Shown one piece after another: positions 17,382-26,620 of a stretch of 64,000 nucleotides of DNA. Each line of letters opens with the position of its first letter. Within the stretch, counting starts at the first letter, position 1. Both the position numbers and the translations under genes were made by a program. A model generated the notes under the pieces. The model saw only the letters and a program-made list of their open reading frames with translations. It was not told where the DNA came from and searched no databases. Where the stretch lies: contig JADJVF010000021.1 in NCBI GenBank assembly GCA_016716705.1, positions 9,220 to 73,219 of the forward strand. The letters run 5' to 3'. The DNA comes from Holophagales bacterium. GTDB taxonomy: Bacteria; Acidobacteriota; Thermoanaerobaculia; UBA5066.

Positions 17382-18775
17382 AGACGACGCGCCGGGCGGG
17401 TGCCCTCGTGGCGGCGGCCGGGCTCCTCGCCGTCGTCCTTCCGGCTCTCCTCGCGCGGGGGGCCGAGGCGCCTCCCGCGGGGGACCCCTGGGCGCGCCTG
17501 CCGGAGATCCTCTCGCGCATCGTCGCCCCCGAGTTCCCGGCGCGGGACTTCGTCGTGACGAAGTTCGGAGCGAAGGGCGACGGGACGAAGGACGCGTCCG
17601 CGGCCTTCCGCAAGGCGATCGAAGCCTGCAACCGCGCCGGAGGCGGGCGGGTCGTCGTCCCTTCCGGGACGTTCGTCACGGGGCCGATCCGGCTGAAGAG
17701 CCGCGTGAACCTCCACCTCGAGAAGGGAGCCGTCGTCCGCTTCCTGACGGACCCCGCGCTCTATCTTCCGCCCGTCCTCACGCGCTGGGAGGGGATCGAG
17801 CTGATGGGCACCTCGCCCCTCGTCTACGCCCTGGACGAAGAGTCGATCGCCGTGACGGGCGAGGGGACGCTCGACGGAAGCGCGGGCCCGGAACACTGGT
17901 GGCCCTGGAAAGGGAAGGGACCCCAGAGCCAGAAGGCCGACCGGGACCGCCTCCTCCGGATGGCAGAGGAGGGCGTTCCGGTTGCAGAGCGCGTCTTCGG
18001 CGAGGGCAGCCGCCTCCGGCCCCCCTTCATCGAGCCTTACCGCTGCCGGAACGTCCTGATCGAGGGCGTCACGATCACGAACGCCCCGTTCTGGGTCATC
18101 CACCCGGTCCTCTCGCAGAACGTCACCGTGCGGAACGTGAAGGTCGTCTCGCACGGCCCGAACAACGACGGCTGCGATCCCGAGTCGTCCTCCGACGTTC
18201 TCATCGAGGACTCGCTCTTCGACACGGGGGACGACTGCATCGCCCTCAAATCGGGGCGGAATGCCGACGGGCGCCGGCTCGCAACGCCCGTCGAACGGGT
18301 CGTCGTCCGCCGTTGCACGATGAAGGCGGGGCACGGTGGCGTGACGATCGGGAGCGAGATCAGCGGAGGGGCGCGCGACGTGTTCGTCGAGGCGTGCGAG
18401 ATGTCGAGCCCGGACCTCGAGCGGGGCCTCCGGATCAAGACGAACGCCATGCGCGGCGGCGTCGTCGAGAACGTCTTCGTGAGGGACGTGACGATCGGCG
18501 AGGTCGGGAACGCGATCGACATCGACATGCTCTACGAGGAAGGGGCTGCCGGGTCGTTCCCGCCCACGGTGCGAAACGTCCGCGTCGAGCGGATGACGGT
18601 GGGGAAGGCGGTCCACGCCCTCTTCCTCCGGGCGCTCGACGGCTCGCCGCTTCGCGGTCTCGTCGTTTCCGACAGCACGTTCCTCGACGTCGCGAAGGGG
18701 AACCGGATCGAAGGGACCGTCGACGTCGACCTCCGCAACGTGACGCTCGTCCCCCGTCCAACGCCGCCGAAGTGA
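17378..18775 (+). CDS. GH28 polygalacturonase, secreted
   Basis: Hydrolyses polygalacturonan, probably exo-acting on oligogalacturonides. It is 465 residues from a GTG overlapping the kduI stop. The N-terminus (KTTRRAGALVAAAGLLAVVL) is a signal peptide. The right-handed beta-helix begins at DFVVTKFGAKGDGTKDASAA. The GH28 catalytic motifs are all present: NNDGCDPESS, DTGDDCIALKSG, GHGGVTIGSE and RGLRIKT. It is last in the receptor operon; the convergent oxidoreductase ends 8 bases further on. Confidence 0.94.
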   Translation: MKTTRRAGALVAAAGLLAVVLPALLARGAEAPPAGDPWARLPEILSRIVAPEFPARDFVVTKFGAKGDGTKDASAAFRKAIEACNRAGGGRVVVPSGTFVTGPIRLKSRVNLHLEKGAVVRFLTDPALYLPPVLTRWEGIELMGTSPLVYALDEESIAVTGEGTLDGSAGPEHWWPWKGKGPQSQKADRDRLLRMAEEGVPVAERVFGEGSRLRPPFIEPYRCRNVLIEGVTITNAPFWVIHPVLSQNVTVRNVKVVSHGPNNDGCDPESSSDVLIEDSLFDTGDDCIALKSGRNADGRRLATPVERVVVRRCTMKAGHGGVTIGSEISGGARDVFVEACEMSSPDLERGLRIKTNAMRGGVVENVFVRDVTIGEVGNAIDIDMLYEEGAAGSFPPTVRNVRVERMTVGKAVHALFLRALDGSPLRGLVVSDSTFLDVAKGNRIEGTVDVDLRNVTLVPRPTPPK

Positions 18776-18782
18776 TCCTGTC

Positions 18783-20132
18783 CTAGAGCCCGGCGAGGGG
18801 AGAGAGGTCGGCGACCTTCACGGACTTCCCCGTCTCCGAGCTCGTCCGGGCCGCAATCCCCGTGAGGCACGACATCGCGCCGGCGCGGGAGTCGGGGACG
18901 CGGAGGTGCTCGGGGACCGGCGCACTGCCGAAGACGGCGTCGAGGAGGCGCGGATCTCCTCCCGAGTGGCCGCCGGGAAGCTTCTGGAGCGTGATCCGCT
19001 CCACGTCCTTCGCGAAGTTCCGGGCGACGAGGATCTCGGTCTCGTACGGGACTTCCCACGGCTGCCGCTCGTAGTCGCGGACCTCGATGCGGCCCTTCTC
19101 GCAGTTGAAGGCGACGCGGAATCCCTCGAACGGCATGAAGGCGTTGAGGGAATAGGTCATCGTCGTGCCGTTCGAGTAGGAGATGACGGCCGACATCGTG
19201 TCCCAGGTGTCGCAGTCTTCGCGGAAGACGCAGCCGTCCCGGAGGTAGCCGTCGGCTCCGGCCGGGCCGGCGTAGAGAGCCATCAGGCGCGGAGTCGCGG
19301 TCATGTCGAAGAAGAACTCGCACGACGCCTTGTGCGGGCAGGTCCGGCAGTGGGTGTGGCGCACCGCGCCGGCTTTCCCGTACCGGCGGAGACTGGAGAC
19401 GGCCGAGACCTCGACCGGGTCGGCGCCGAGCCACCAGTTCACGAGGTCGAAATGGTGCGACGCCTTGTGGAGCCAGAGGCTGCCGCCCTGCGCCTTCAGC
19501 CGGTGCCAGCGCCGGAAGTAGTCGGCCCCGTGGAAGACGTCGAGGTACCAGGAGAAGTCGATCGACGTGACCTTCCCGAGGCCGGAGGTCCTGAGCAGCG
19601 ACCAGATCTTCTCGAGCTTGGGCGAGTAGCGGTAGTTGAAGGCCATGGCGACCTTCCGCCGGTTCGTCCGCTCCGCGTCGAGGATCGCGCGGCACTGCGA
19701 GAGGCCGGTGACCATCGGCTTCTCGGTGACGACGTCGACGCCGCGGTCGAGGGCCCTCGCGATGACCGCCGAGTGGGTCGAGTCGACCGTGCAGACCGCG
19801 ATCCGGTCGACCTTCACGGCGTCGAGCATCCGGTCGAGGTCCGGGTAGACCGGCGCCTTCGTTCCCATCAGGGCGTTCGCGGCCTCGGCGCGCTGCGGGT
19901 TGACGTCGCAGAGGGCGACGAGGTCGAGCGTGTCGCCGTGTCGCTTCAGGGCCTCGGCGCCCCACATGCCGCTTCCGCGGTGGCCGGTGCCGACGATCGC
20001 GTAGCGCGTCCTTCGCGCCGGCTCGGCGGCGGCGCGCGCGGGGAGCGCGGCCGCGGCGGCGGCGGCGCCGGCGGCGTAGAGGAATTCGCGGCGGGAAGGG
20101 GAGCCGGCTGCGGTGCGGGTTTCGTCCGTCAT
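18783..20132 (-). CDS. Gfo/Idh/MocA family oxidoreductase with Tat signal
   Basis: 449 residues; the ATG overlaps the PL10 stop (ATGA at 20132-20129). The N-terminus carries a twin-arginine signal (SRREFLYAAGAAAAAAALPA), so export with bound NAD(P) is likely. The Rossmann motif YAIVGTGHRGSGMWG follows, then the EKP motif (VVTEKPMVT) and a C-terminal substrate domain. A cysteine cluster (CRTCPHKASC) is unusual and could bind metal. Such secreted oxidoreductases accompany polysaccharide loci; the substrate is unknown. Confidence 0.87.
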   Translation of the reverse strand: MTDETRTAAGSPSRREFLYAAGAAAAAAALPARAAAEPARRTRYAIVGTGHRGSGMWGAEALKRHGDTLDLVALCDVNPQRAEAANALMGTKAPVYPDLDRMLDAVKVDRIAVCTVDSTHSAVIARALDRGVDVVTEKPMVTGLSQCRAILDAERTNRRKVAMAFNYRYSPKLEKIWSLLRTSGLGKVTSIDFSWYLDVFHGADYFRRWHRLKAQGGSLWLHKASHHFDLVNWWLGADPVEVSAVSSLRRYGKAGAVRHTHCRTCPHKASCEFFFDMTATPRLMALYAGPAGADGYLRDGCVFREDCDTWDTMSAVISYSNGTTMTYSLNAFMPFEGFRVAFNCEKGRIEVRDYERQPWEVPYETEILVARNFAKDVERITLQKLPGGHSGGDPRLLDAVFGSAPVPEHLRVPDSRAGAMSCLTGIAARTSSETGKSVKVADLSPLAGL

Positions 20133-21235
20133 CGTGGGGCCTCCATGGCGTGCCTGGCTTTCCAGGCGGGGTAGTCCTTCGTGAGGAGGGCGGCCGGAGC
20201 GTCGACGTACCAGGCGTAGCCGGTCCGCCGTTCGTGCTCGATCTCGGCGAGTCTCCACCGGACGACGCCGTCCCGTCCGCAGAAGAGCGGCCTGTTCGTC
20301 CCGATCTCGTAGAAGCGGGCCCAGACGGGCGGAGCGGCCGGATCCGGAGTCGCGACGGTGTCGACGCCGTTCGGGAACGACGGGTCGCTTCGGTGCTCGA
20401 CGCGCAGGCCATCGATCCTCACGGAGCGGAGCCAGGCGACGGCGGCCTCGACGGCGGCGACGACCTCGCGGGACGGCGCCGCGAGCCTCATCAGGAACCG
20501 GACGACCCCGACGCTCTCGGCGGACGCGAGGGCGACGGGCTCGAAGGCGCGGGCCGGGCGAGGTGCGAGGGTCTCCGCGTCGTGCTGGGCGCCCCACGCC
20601 GTGCGCGCCCCGCCGACGACGACCTGCGAGGCGAGGATCGCCGAGGTTCCGGTCTTCACGGCCCGGGCGGCCCGGGCGCGGCGGTCGGCATCGACGAACC
20701 CGAACGGCTCGCGCCCCTCCGAGACATCGAGGAGGAGTGACAGGACCCCGGCCATGGCGCCGTCGTTGAACGTGACGTGCCGGGAGTAGTCGCTGCGGAG
20801 CGGGAAGAACTGCGGCCAGCCGCCGTTCGGGTACTGCGCGGCGAGGAGGAAGTCGATCCCGTCGAGCGCCCCCTTCCGGAAGCGCTCGTCCCGCGCGGCG
20901 GCGAAGAGGTGGGCGAGGATGCGTACCTGCGTGTACGTCGCCCCGTTGTCGATCGTCGTGTCCACGTCCGCACGGTGACTCAGGAGCGTCTCCCGTTCGC
21001 GAGGCGCGAGGACCCGGGTCATGTCGACGTTCTTCGGCCAGCCCCCATTCGACCGCTGGAAGATCAGCAGGCTCTCCCCGATCCGCGCCGCGTCGGCCGT
21101 CGAGAACCAGGCGGTGGGACGTTCGAGGAGCGGGAGCAGCGAGCGGACGCCGGCGACGCCCTTCTCTCTCGCGGTCGCGGTGCTTTCGGGAGGGGAGTCG
21201 CCGGCTCCTCGCCGGCGCCACGGGGCGGCGGGCGG
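20129..21235 (-). CDS. Pectate lyase family 10 domain (PL10), no own start codon visible
   Basis: Cleaves polygalacturonate by beta-elimination. The conserved PL10 sequence starts well before the first in-frame ATG (21022): AWFSTADAARIGESLLIFQRS and NGGWPKNVDM lie in frame at about 21150-21020. Downstream are TTIDNGATYTQVRILAHLF, YPNGGWPQFFP and ARFYEIGTNRPLFCGRDG. From the TAG at 21238-21236 to 21022 there is no ATG, GTG or TTG in frame. Its coding frame equals that of the CE12 domain upstream. It therefore probably forms the C-terminus of one CE8-CE12-PL10 polypeptide, now broken by indels near 21,323 and 21,240. Without the fusion, translation could only begin late and would lose catalytic-fold residues. 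Confidence 0.8.
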   Translation of the reverse strand, partial: PPAAPWRRRGAGDSPPESTATAREKGVAGVRSLLPLLERPTAWFSTADAARIGESLLIFQRSNGGWPKNVDMTRVLAPRERETLLSHRADVDTTIDNGATYTQVRILAHLFAAARDERFRKGALDGIDFLLAAQYPNGGWPQFFPLRSDYSRHVTFNDGAMAGVLSLLLDVSEGREPFGFVDADRRARAARAVKTGTSAILASQVVVGGARTAWGAQHDAETLAPRPARAFEPVALASAESVGVVRFLMRLAAPSREVVAAVEAAVAWLRSVRIDGLRVEHRSDPSFPNGVDTVATPDPAAPPVWARFYEIGTNRPLFCGRDGVVRWRLAEIEHERRTGYAWYVDAPAALLTKDYPAWKARHAMEAPR

Positions 21236-22917
21236 CTATTCCTGCGGGCAGGTGCGGCGCGCCGTCCGGAAGGCGGCCCGAGGTCGGGGACGACCCGGCC
21301 GAGCTCCTCCGCGACGAGGAGCGCCGAAGAGAGCGCTTCCCGCGGGGGAGAGGTGCGTCCGGTCGAGGGTGCCGTCCTCCTTCGGGACGCCGAGCGCGGC
21401 GACCTCCGCCGGGCTCATCGTGTCGACCGCCTCGATGGAGAGACGGTGGAGGTCGAGGAGCGGGACGCGGCGCTCGAGGGCGACGGCGCGGACGGCGTCG
21501 GCATAGAAGCCGAGATCCGACCGGACGCAGCCCGCTTCGTCGACGGTGCGCCGCGTGAGCGGCGTCAGGAGGACGGGGCGCGTCCCGGCGTCGCGGGCCT
21601 CGTCGACCATTCGGGACAGGTTCTCGCGGTAGGTCGTGAAGGCGTCCGTCTCCCGCTCGGGTCCCTTGCCGGGGGCGTCGTTGTGCCCGAACTGGATCAG
21701 GACGACGTCGGGGCGTTCGGCGAGGACCCTCTCCCAGTGACCCTCCTCGAGGAAGCTCTTCGTGCTCCGGCCGCCGCGCGCGTGGTTCGCGCACGTGGCA
21801 CCGGCGCCCATCCGCCGGGCGAAGCCGGTCCCCCAGCCCTGCCGATCGGTGACGGTGGAGTCGCCCGCGAGGGCGATCCGGAACGGGCGGGCGGCGGTCG
21901 TGAAGCTCCACGTCTCGCCGCGGACCCTTCCCTCGGTCCCGATCGCGTCGACGCGCCACGCGTAGCGCGTGCCGGCAGCGAGCGGGCCTGTCCTCCAGCT
22001 CGTCGTCCCGGCGTCGAGCCGCGTCCCTCGCCCCGGCTCGTCCGCCGGGCCGAAGAAGAGCTCGTATCCCGTCGCCCCGCGCGCAGCGACCCAGCGCAGG
22101 AGGGCCCCGAAGGTCGGGATCTCCCTGTCGCCGTCGTGCGGCCGCGGGACCGCGGCGAACGGGAGGACCGCGGGCATCGTCCCCTCCGGGTCCCACTGCC
22201 CGCAGAAGGTCCATTCCGGTGTGATCTCGGCAGGAGTCGGCGAGAAGTCGGCGTCCTTCAGGTTGTCGGCGAACCACGGGAGGTCGCCGTCGTCGCGGCG
22301 GCAGCCGTGGAAGAAAACGCGCGGCTCCCAGGTGTACGTTTCGGGCGCGGAGGGCCGGAAGATGGGCTGGTCGGCCATCGCGCCGGAAAACGCGCAGTCG
22401 AGGAGGGTGAACTGGCCGTCGCGGTTGTTGCGCCCGAGCGGGAAGCCCGGGTCGCCGTCGAAGCGCGAGGAGCGGATGACGAAGCGATGGTCGCGGTCCC
22501 TGCTCCCGTCGTGCCAGATCGCGGCGGTGAGGTTGTGAGCAATGAAGCGGCTGTTCGTGACGTAGCTCGTCCCGCGCGGGCAGACGAAGTCGACCCACCC
22601 CTCGAAGGTGCAGGAAGCGTGGTACGTCATCCCGGTGAAGGCGTTCCAGAGGCTCACCGTGTCGCCGCCGTCCGCGAGGACGTTCGCGTGGAGGAGGACG
22701 ATCCGGGTCGCGTTTCCGCCAGACCGGATCGCAAACTGGTGGTCGTGGTCGCCGTGACGCGACCCGAAGTCGTTGCGGATCGTCAGGTTCGCGAGGAGGA
22801 GGTCGGTCACGTCGTCGCCGACATTCACGACCGCCGCTCCCCAGTCGTCCGGGTGCGTCGCGCGCCACTCGCGGCGCAGCTGGGCGTACTCGATCCGCGT
22901 CGCGTTCGCGATCCTCC
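21236..22917 (-). CDS. Pectin methylesterase (CE8) - FN3-like - rhamnogalacturonan acetylesterase (CE12) fusion, frameshifted at both ends
   Basis: One long frame encodes most of two esterases. CE8 (about the first 250 residues) has GWVDFVCPRGTSYV, AAIWHDGS, RSSRFDGDPGFPLGRNNRDGQF trimmed to the family pattern, and MADQPI. An FN3-like linker follows (ATGYELFFGPADEP to WSFTTAARP). The CE12 SGNH hydrolase carries GDSTVTDRQGWG, ARGGRSTKSF, FGHNDAPGKG and DRTHLSPAG. Upstream, the conserved IANATRIEYAQLRREW joins a signal-peptide segment in another frame (shift near 22,917). Downstream, the natural C-terminal helix ALLVAEELGRVVPDL lies out of frame after about 21,323. The first ATG in frame is at 22828. 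Together the domains remove methyl and acetyl esters from pectin. Confidence 0.85.
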
Positions 22918-23252
22918 CCGACGATCGCGACGCGGCTCTTCGTCACGAACAGCTTCTCGCGGTAGATACCCTTCCTCACGAGGACGACGCGCGTCCGGTC
23001 CGCCGCGGCCGGGAGGGCGTCGAGCGCGGCCTGGACGGTCGCGAAGTCGCCGCTCCCGTCCTGCGCGACGACGAGGTCGATGCCGGCGGGGACCCGGCGC
23101 GCGGGTGCCGCGACGGGCGGCGCGGGAGGCGCCCCGGCGGCAAACCGAGGCGCCCTGGCTGCGGCCGGCGTCGGGCCGACGACCGAAGGAGAGAGCGCAA
23201 CTGCCAGGAGGAACGCGTACGCGCGCGTGGAGAGGGGCCATGGAACGTGCAT
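22911..23252 (-). pseudogene. N-terminal part of the CE8 esterase, out of frame with the rest
   Basis: The ATG at 23252 begins a signal peptide (MHVPWPLSTRAYAFLLAVAL) followed by IDLVVAQDGSGDFATVQAALDALP and VLVRKGIYREKLFVTKSRVAIVGE, a standard pectinesterase N-terminus. The natural continuation is in the frame of the 21236-22917 segment. Deleting one G in the GGGGAGG context near 22,917 would join them. It begins 8 bases after the GH43 stop. An assembly indel is more likely than decay because both sides are free of stops. Confidence 0.75.
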
Positions 23253-23260
23253 CCGCTTCC

Positions 23261-23890
23261 TCACTCCACGCGGAACCACTCGACGTCGGTGAAGTCGGCC
23301 GAGCCAAGCCTCGGGAGCGGCGCCGTGAAGAATCCGAGCCGCGCTCCGACCCACGCTCCCTCGCGCGCGACAACCTCCCCGCCGATCGGCGTGAAGGTCT
23401 TCCCGTCTTCGCTCGTCGCGAAGCCAGGGAGCGCGCCCCGGCGCGACGGTGACACGGAGGAAGACCCTGCCGGACCGGACGGAGCGGCGAGCGACGACTC
23501 GCTCTACGCCCTGGTCGAGGACGTCGGAGCCGGACGAGAGGGCCACTTCCCACCCTTCCGCCGTCCGGGCAACGGCAACGAACGCCGCGTCCCGTCCGAG
23601 GACGGCGAGGCCGCTCGCGGCTCCCGGGGTCTCTCCGTGGAGCTCGACGAGCGCGGTCGCGACGACCCGCTCGGCCGAAAGGCGCGTCCGGAGGACGTTC
23701 GGCTGGTTTGCGATGGAGGCGGGTGCGCCCGCCGCCAGGTGGCCCGGGATGAGTCGGATCGCGCCCGGACGCGCCGCCAGGGAGAACCAGCCGGGAGAGG
23801 GATTCGCGTTCCACGCCCACATCGGGCTCAGGGCAGGGCCGTCGAACTCGTCCGAGACCTGGGGCGTCGCGGGAGGCGAGGAGATCGCTC
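23261..23890 (-). pseudogene. C-terminal beta-sandwich of the GH43 enzyme, displaced by two frameshifts
   Basis: Following a shift near 23,885 the protein continues as SSPPATPQVSDEFDGPALS and MWAWNANPSPGWFSL, the usual C-terminal lectin-like module of this GH43 subfamily. A second shift near 23,440 returns to the original frame (ALPGFATSEDGKTFTPIGG to VEWFRVE). The two shifts compensate, so the intact gene would run 24967-23261 (about 569 codons). Confidence 0.72.
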
Positions 23891-24967
23891 CACGACCGCG
23901 TCGGGTGCGGAGTGGACGAGGACCGGCTGCCCCTTCCCGTCCCCGTCGGGGTCCTCGCCGATCACGGGCCAGCCATCCTGCCAGGTCACCGGCTGAAGGT
24001 GGGTGATCCGCCCGTACGGGCCGCGGTCCTGGAAGTGGACGAACCACCACTCTCCCGAGGGCGTGTCGACGAGGGCCCCCTGGTGCGGGCCGTTGACGGG
24101 CGTACCGCCCTGGTCGAGGACGATCCGCTCCTCGAAGGGCCCGAGGACGCTCTTCGACCGCAGGACCGTCTGCCACCCGCTCTTCACGCCGCCGGCCGGG
24201 GCGAAGATGTAGACCCACTCGCCGCGACGGTAGAGCTTCGGCCCCTCGATCGTCGGGTGGCGGGTGCCCCCGTCGAAGACCTTCACCCCGTCGTCGACGA
24301 CGGAGAGCCCGTCGGTTGAAAGCCGGTGGACCGTCAGGATCCCGTTGAAACCCGCACGGCTCTTCGCCCAGGCGTGGACGAGCCAGAGGGAACCGTCCGC
24401 GTCGCGGTACGGGCACGGGTCGATCCACCCGCGCGCGTCCTTCACGAGCCGGAGCGGCTCCCACGGACCGCGTGGGTCGCGGGCGCGGGTGGTGAAGATG
24501 CCCAGGTCGGGATCGCCGAACCAGACGTGGAAGAACCCGCCGTCCCAGCGGATCGACGGGGCCCAGACGCCGCCGCCGTGCCGCGGCACGTCGTACCGGG
24601 GAGAGGGAAGCCGCGACGCCGCGTGCCCCGCGAGCGTCCAGTGGACGAGGTCTTTCGAGTGGAGGATCGGCAGCCCCGGCACCTCGTGGAAGCTCGAGGC
24701 CACGAGCCAGTAGTCGTCGCCGACGCGGACGACGTCGGGGTCGGACCAGTCGGCGAAGAGGATCGGGTTGCGGTAGGTGCGGCCGTCCAGCGATTCCACG
24801 GGGACCGGTCTCGCGGCCGGCGACGGCGCAGGCGTCGACTCCTTCGGTGCGTCGGCGAGGAGCGCCAGGGCCGCGCCGAGGAGGAAGCCCGCCGCGACGA
24901 AGAAGAGCAGCCGCCGACGGTGGCTTTCCCCGGACGGGAAGGACGCCGACGTGGCCCCGGTGCGCAT
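23828..24967 (-). CDS. GH43 glycoside hydrolase, catalytic domain (gene frameshifted downstream)
   Basis: Probably an exo-acting arabinofuranosidase, xylosidase or galactosidase trimming pectin side chains. The N-terminus holds a hydrophobic segment (LLFFVAAGFLLGAALALLA), a signal anchor or uncleaved signal. The five-bladed propeller has YRNPILFADWSDPDVVRVGDD with the catalytic-base Asp, PCPYRDADGSLWLVHAW, and IEGPKLYRRGEWVYIF with the acid Glu. Residues after about 360 in this frame (RSPRLPRRPRS) are artefactual. The real continuation is the segment at 23261-23890. First gene of the minus-strand esterase/lyase operon. Confidence 0.88.
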   Translation of the reverse strand: MRTGATSASFPSGESHRRRLLFFVAAGFLLGAALALLADAPKESTPAPSPAARPVPVESLDGRTYRNPILFADWSDPDVVRVGDDYWLVASSFHEVPGLPILHSKDLVHWTLAGHAASRLPSPRYDVPRHGGGVWAPSIRWDGGFFHVWFGDPDLGIFTTRARDPRGPWEPLRLVKDARGWIDPCPYRDADGSLWLVHAWAKSRAGFNGILTVHRLSTDGLSVVDDGVKVFDGGTRHPTIEGPKLYRRGEWVYIFAPAGGVKSGWQTVLRSKSVLGPFEERIVLDQGGTPVNGPHQGALVDTPSGEWWFVHFQDRGPYGRITHLQPVTWQDGWPVIGEDPDGDGKGQPVLVHSAPDAVVERSPRLPRRPRSRTSSTALP

Positions 24968-24974
24968 GGCGAGA

Positions 24975-25003
24975 GTCTATCAGTGGTAATACCATTGTGC
25001 CAA
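24975..25003 (-). promoter_or_regulatory. GH43 operon promoter with the best-conserved operator
   Basis: On the minus strand TTGGCA (25003-24998), 17 bases, ATAGAC (24980-24975). The spacer holds TGGTATTACCA (TGGTAATACCA, 24984-24994 on the plus strand). Extended, CA-n-TGGTAATACCA-n-TG is a 17-base near-perfect palindrome. The -10 ends 8 bases before the GH43 ATG, so the transcript would be almost leaderless. The site may also serve the divergent GH105 gene. Confidence 0.62.
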
Positions 25004-25204
25004 CGCAAATCGTAGGCTAGGATCGGCCGGCATGGCCGAACGCACGCCCCCACCTCGAACGACACGAGGATTTTTGGGCATCCTGGGGCACGCAGGCGCG
25101 CGTGGCCGGATTCGAGGGTGGTGCTCCGAGGGCGGGACGAGCCGCCGACCCGATCGACCGATTCGAGATGTGGATTGACCATTTCCGGAAGCTGGAGGCC
25201 GCAG

Positions 25205-26620
25205 ATGTGCCGTCGTGCTCTCGCCGTTCTCGCCGCCGTCCTCGTCCTCGGCCTGGGCGCCGCGTGCGCCGCGCCTCTCGTCGCCCAGCCCCCGGGCGCG
25301 CCCGACCCGGTCGTGACGTCCGGCCGAAGTGAGGCGTCGTTCCAGCAGCCCTCTCTCGCACCGGGCGTGGATTACACGCTCCCGAAGGAAGAGGAGGTCA
25401 AGGCGGTCCTCGACCGGGTCCGCGCCCACTTCGAGCAAGCGACGCCATACGCGATCATCGACACCGCGACCGGAGAGAAGGTCACCGACCTCGGGAAGCC
25501 TCGGAAGAGCGTCGGGATCGACAACCGGCACGGCGAGTACAACGACTGGACCTACTCGATGGGGGTCGTCCTCGCCGGGATGATCCAGGTGACGGAGGTG
25601 ACGGGAGACGCCCGGTTCGCCGCCTACACCCTGAAGAACTTCGACTTCATCTTCGACCACCTCCCCTACTTCCGCGCCCAGGCGAAGGAGTTCGGCCCGC
25701 AGAGGGATGGCTACCGCCGGCTTCTCGACATGCACGAGCTGGACGACTGCGGCGCGATCGGCGCGGCGCTCGTGCGGGCCTACGCGAGGAAGAAGGACCC
25801 GCGCTACCGGGAGGGGATCGACCTCGTCGCCGCTCACATCGCGAAGAAGCAGCCGCGCCTCCCCGACGGGACGCTCTGCCGGCCGAGGCCGCAGCCCGTC
25901 TCGCTCTGGATCGACGACGCGTACATGAGCATTCCGTTCCTCGCTCAGATGGGTGCGTTCACGGGCGAGAGGGCCTTCTTCGACGACGCGGCGCGGCAGG
26001 TCATCGGGATGTCGGCGCGTCTCTTCCACGCGGACGCCGGGCTCTACGACCACTCCTGGTTCGAGAACGCGCTTCCGGCCGACCCGAAGTTCTACTGGGG
26101 GCGCGGTGCCGGCTGGATGCTCATGTCGATGGCCGAGCTCCTCACGGTGCTGCCGGAGGACCATCCCGACCGGCCGAAGGTCCTCGACCAGTACCGGCGC
26201 GCGGTCCAGGGGGTCGGCGCGGTCCAGGGAGGGACGGGGCTCTGGCACCAGCTCCTCGACCGGGAGGACAGCTACCTCGAGACGTCGGCCTCTGCGATGT
26301 TCACGTTCGCCATCGCCCGCGGAGTGAACCGCGGCTGGCTCTCGACGGCCTGGGCGCCGGTCGCCCAGACCGGCTGGCAGGCCGTCGCGCGGCGGGTGCG
26401 CCCCGACGGGCAGATCGAGGGGATCTGCGTCGGCACGACGGCGGCGTACGACGCGGTCTACTACTACAACCGTCCCACCGAGCTCGGCGCGATGCAGGGA
26501 TACGGGGCGATGCTCATGGCCGGCGCCGAGGTGATGACGATGCTGCGCTCCTTCGACGTGGAGAAGAAGCTGAACACGTTCCACTGGCGGGTGAAGAAGC
26601 CCGCGGCGGTGAAACCTTGA
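25205..26620 (+). CDS. GH105 unsaturated rhamnogalacturonyl/galacturonyl hydrolase, secreted
   Basis: Releases unsaturated galacturonate from lyase-generated pectin oligomers, supplying KduI and KduD. It is 471 residues from the ATG at 25205, preceded by GGAGG (25194-25198); the frame is open upstream without a good start. The signal sequence is MCRRALAVLAAVLVLGLG, and a cysteine in GAAC could make it a lipoprotein. The (alpha/alpha)6-barrel motifs are DNRHGEYNDWTYSMGVV, LDMHELDDCGAIG, LWIDDAYMSIPFLAQMG and KFYWGRGAGWMLMSMAE. It overlaps the next gene by TTGA. Confidence 0.92.
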   Translation: MCRRALAVLAAVLVLGLGAACAAPLVAQPPGAPDPVVTSGRSEASFQQPSLAPGVDYTLPKEEEVKAVLDRVRAHFEQATPYAIIDTATGEKVTDLGKPRKSVGIDNRHGEYNDWTYSMGVVLAGMIQVTEVTGDARFAAYTLKNFDFIFDHLPYFRAQAKEFGPQRDGYRRLLDMHELDDCGAIGAALVRAYARKKDPRYREGIDLVAAHIAKKQPRLPDGTLCRPRPQPVSLWIDDAYMSIPFLAQMGAFTGERAFFDDAARQVIGMSARLFHADAGLYDHSWFENALPADPKFYWGRGAGWMLMSMAELLTVLPEDHPDRPKVLDQYRRAVQGVGAVQGGTGLWHQLLDREDSYLETSASAMFTFAIARGVNRGWLSTAWAPVAQTGWQAVARRVRPDGQIEGICVGTTAAYDAVYYYNRPTELGAMQGYGAMLMAGAEVMTMLRSFDVEKKLNTFHWRVKKPAAVKP

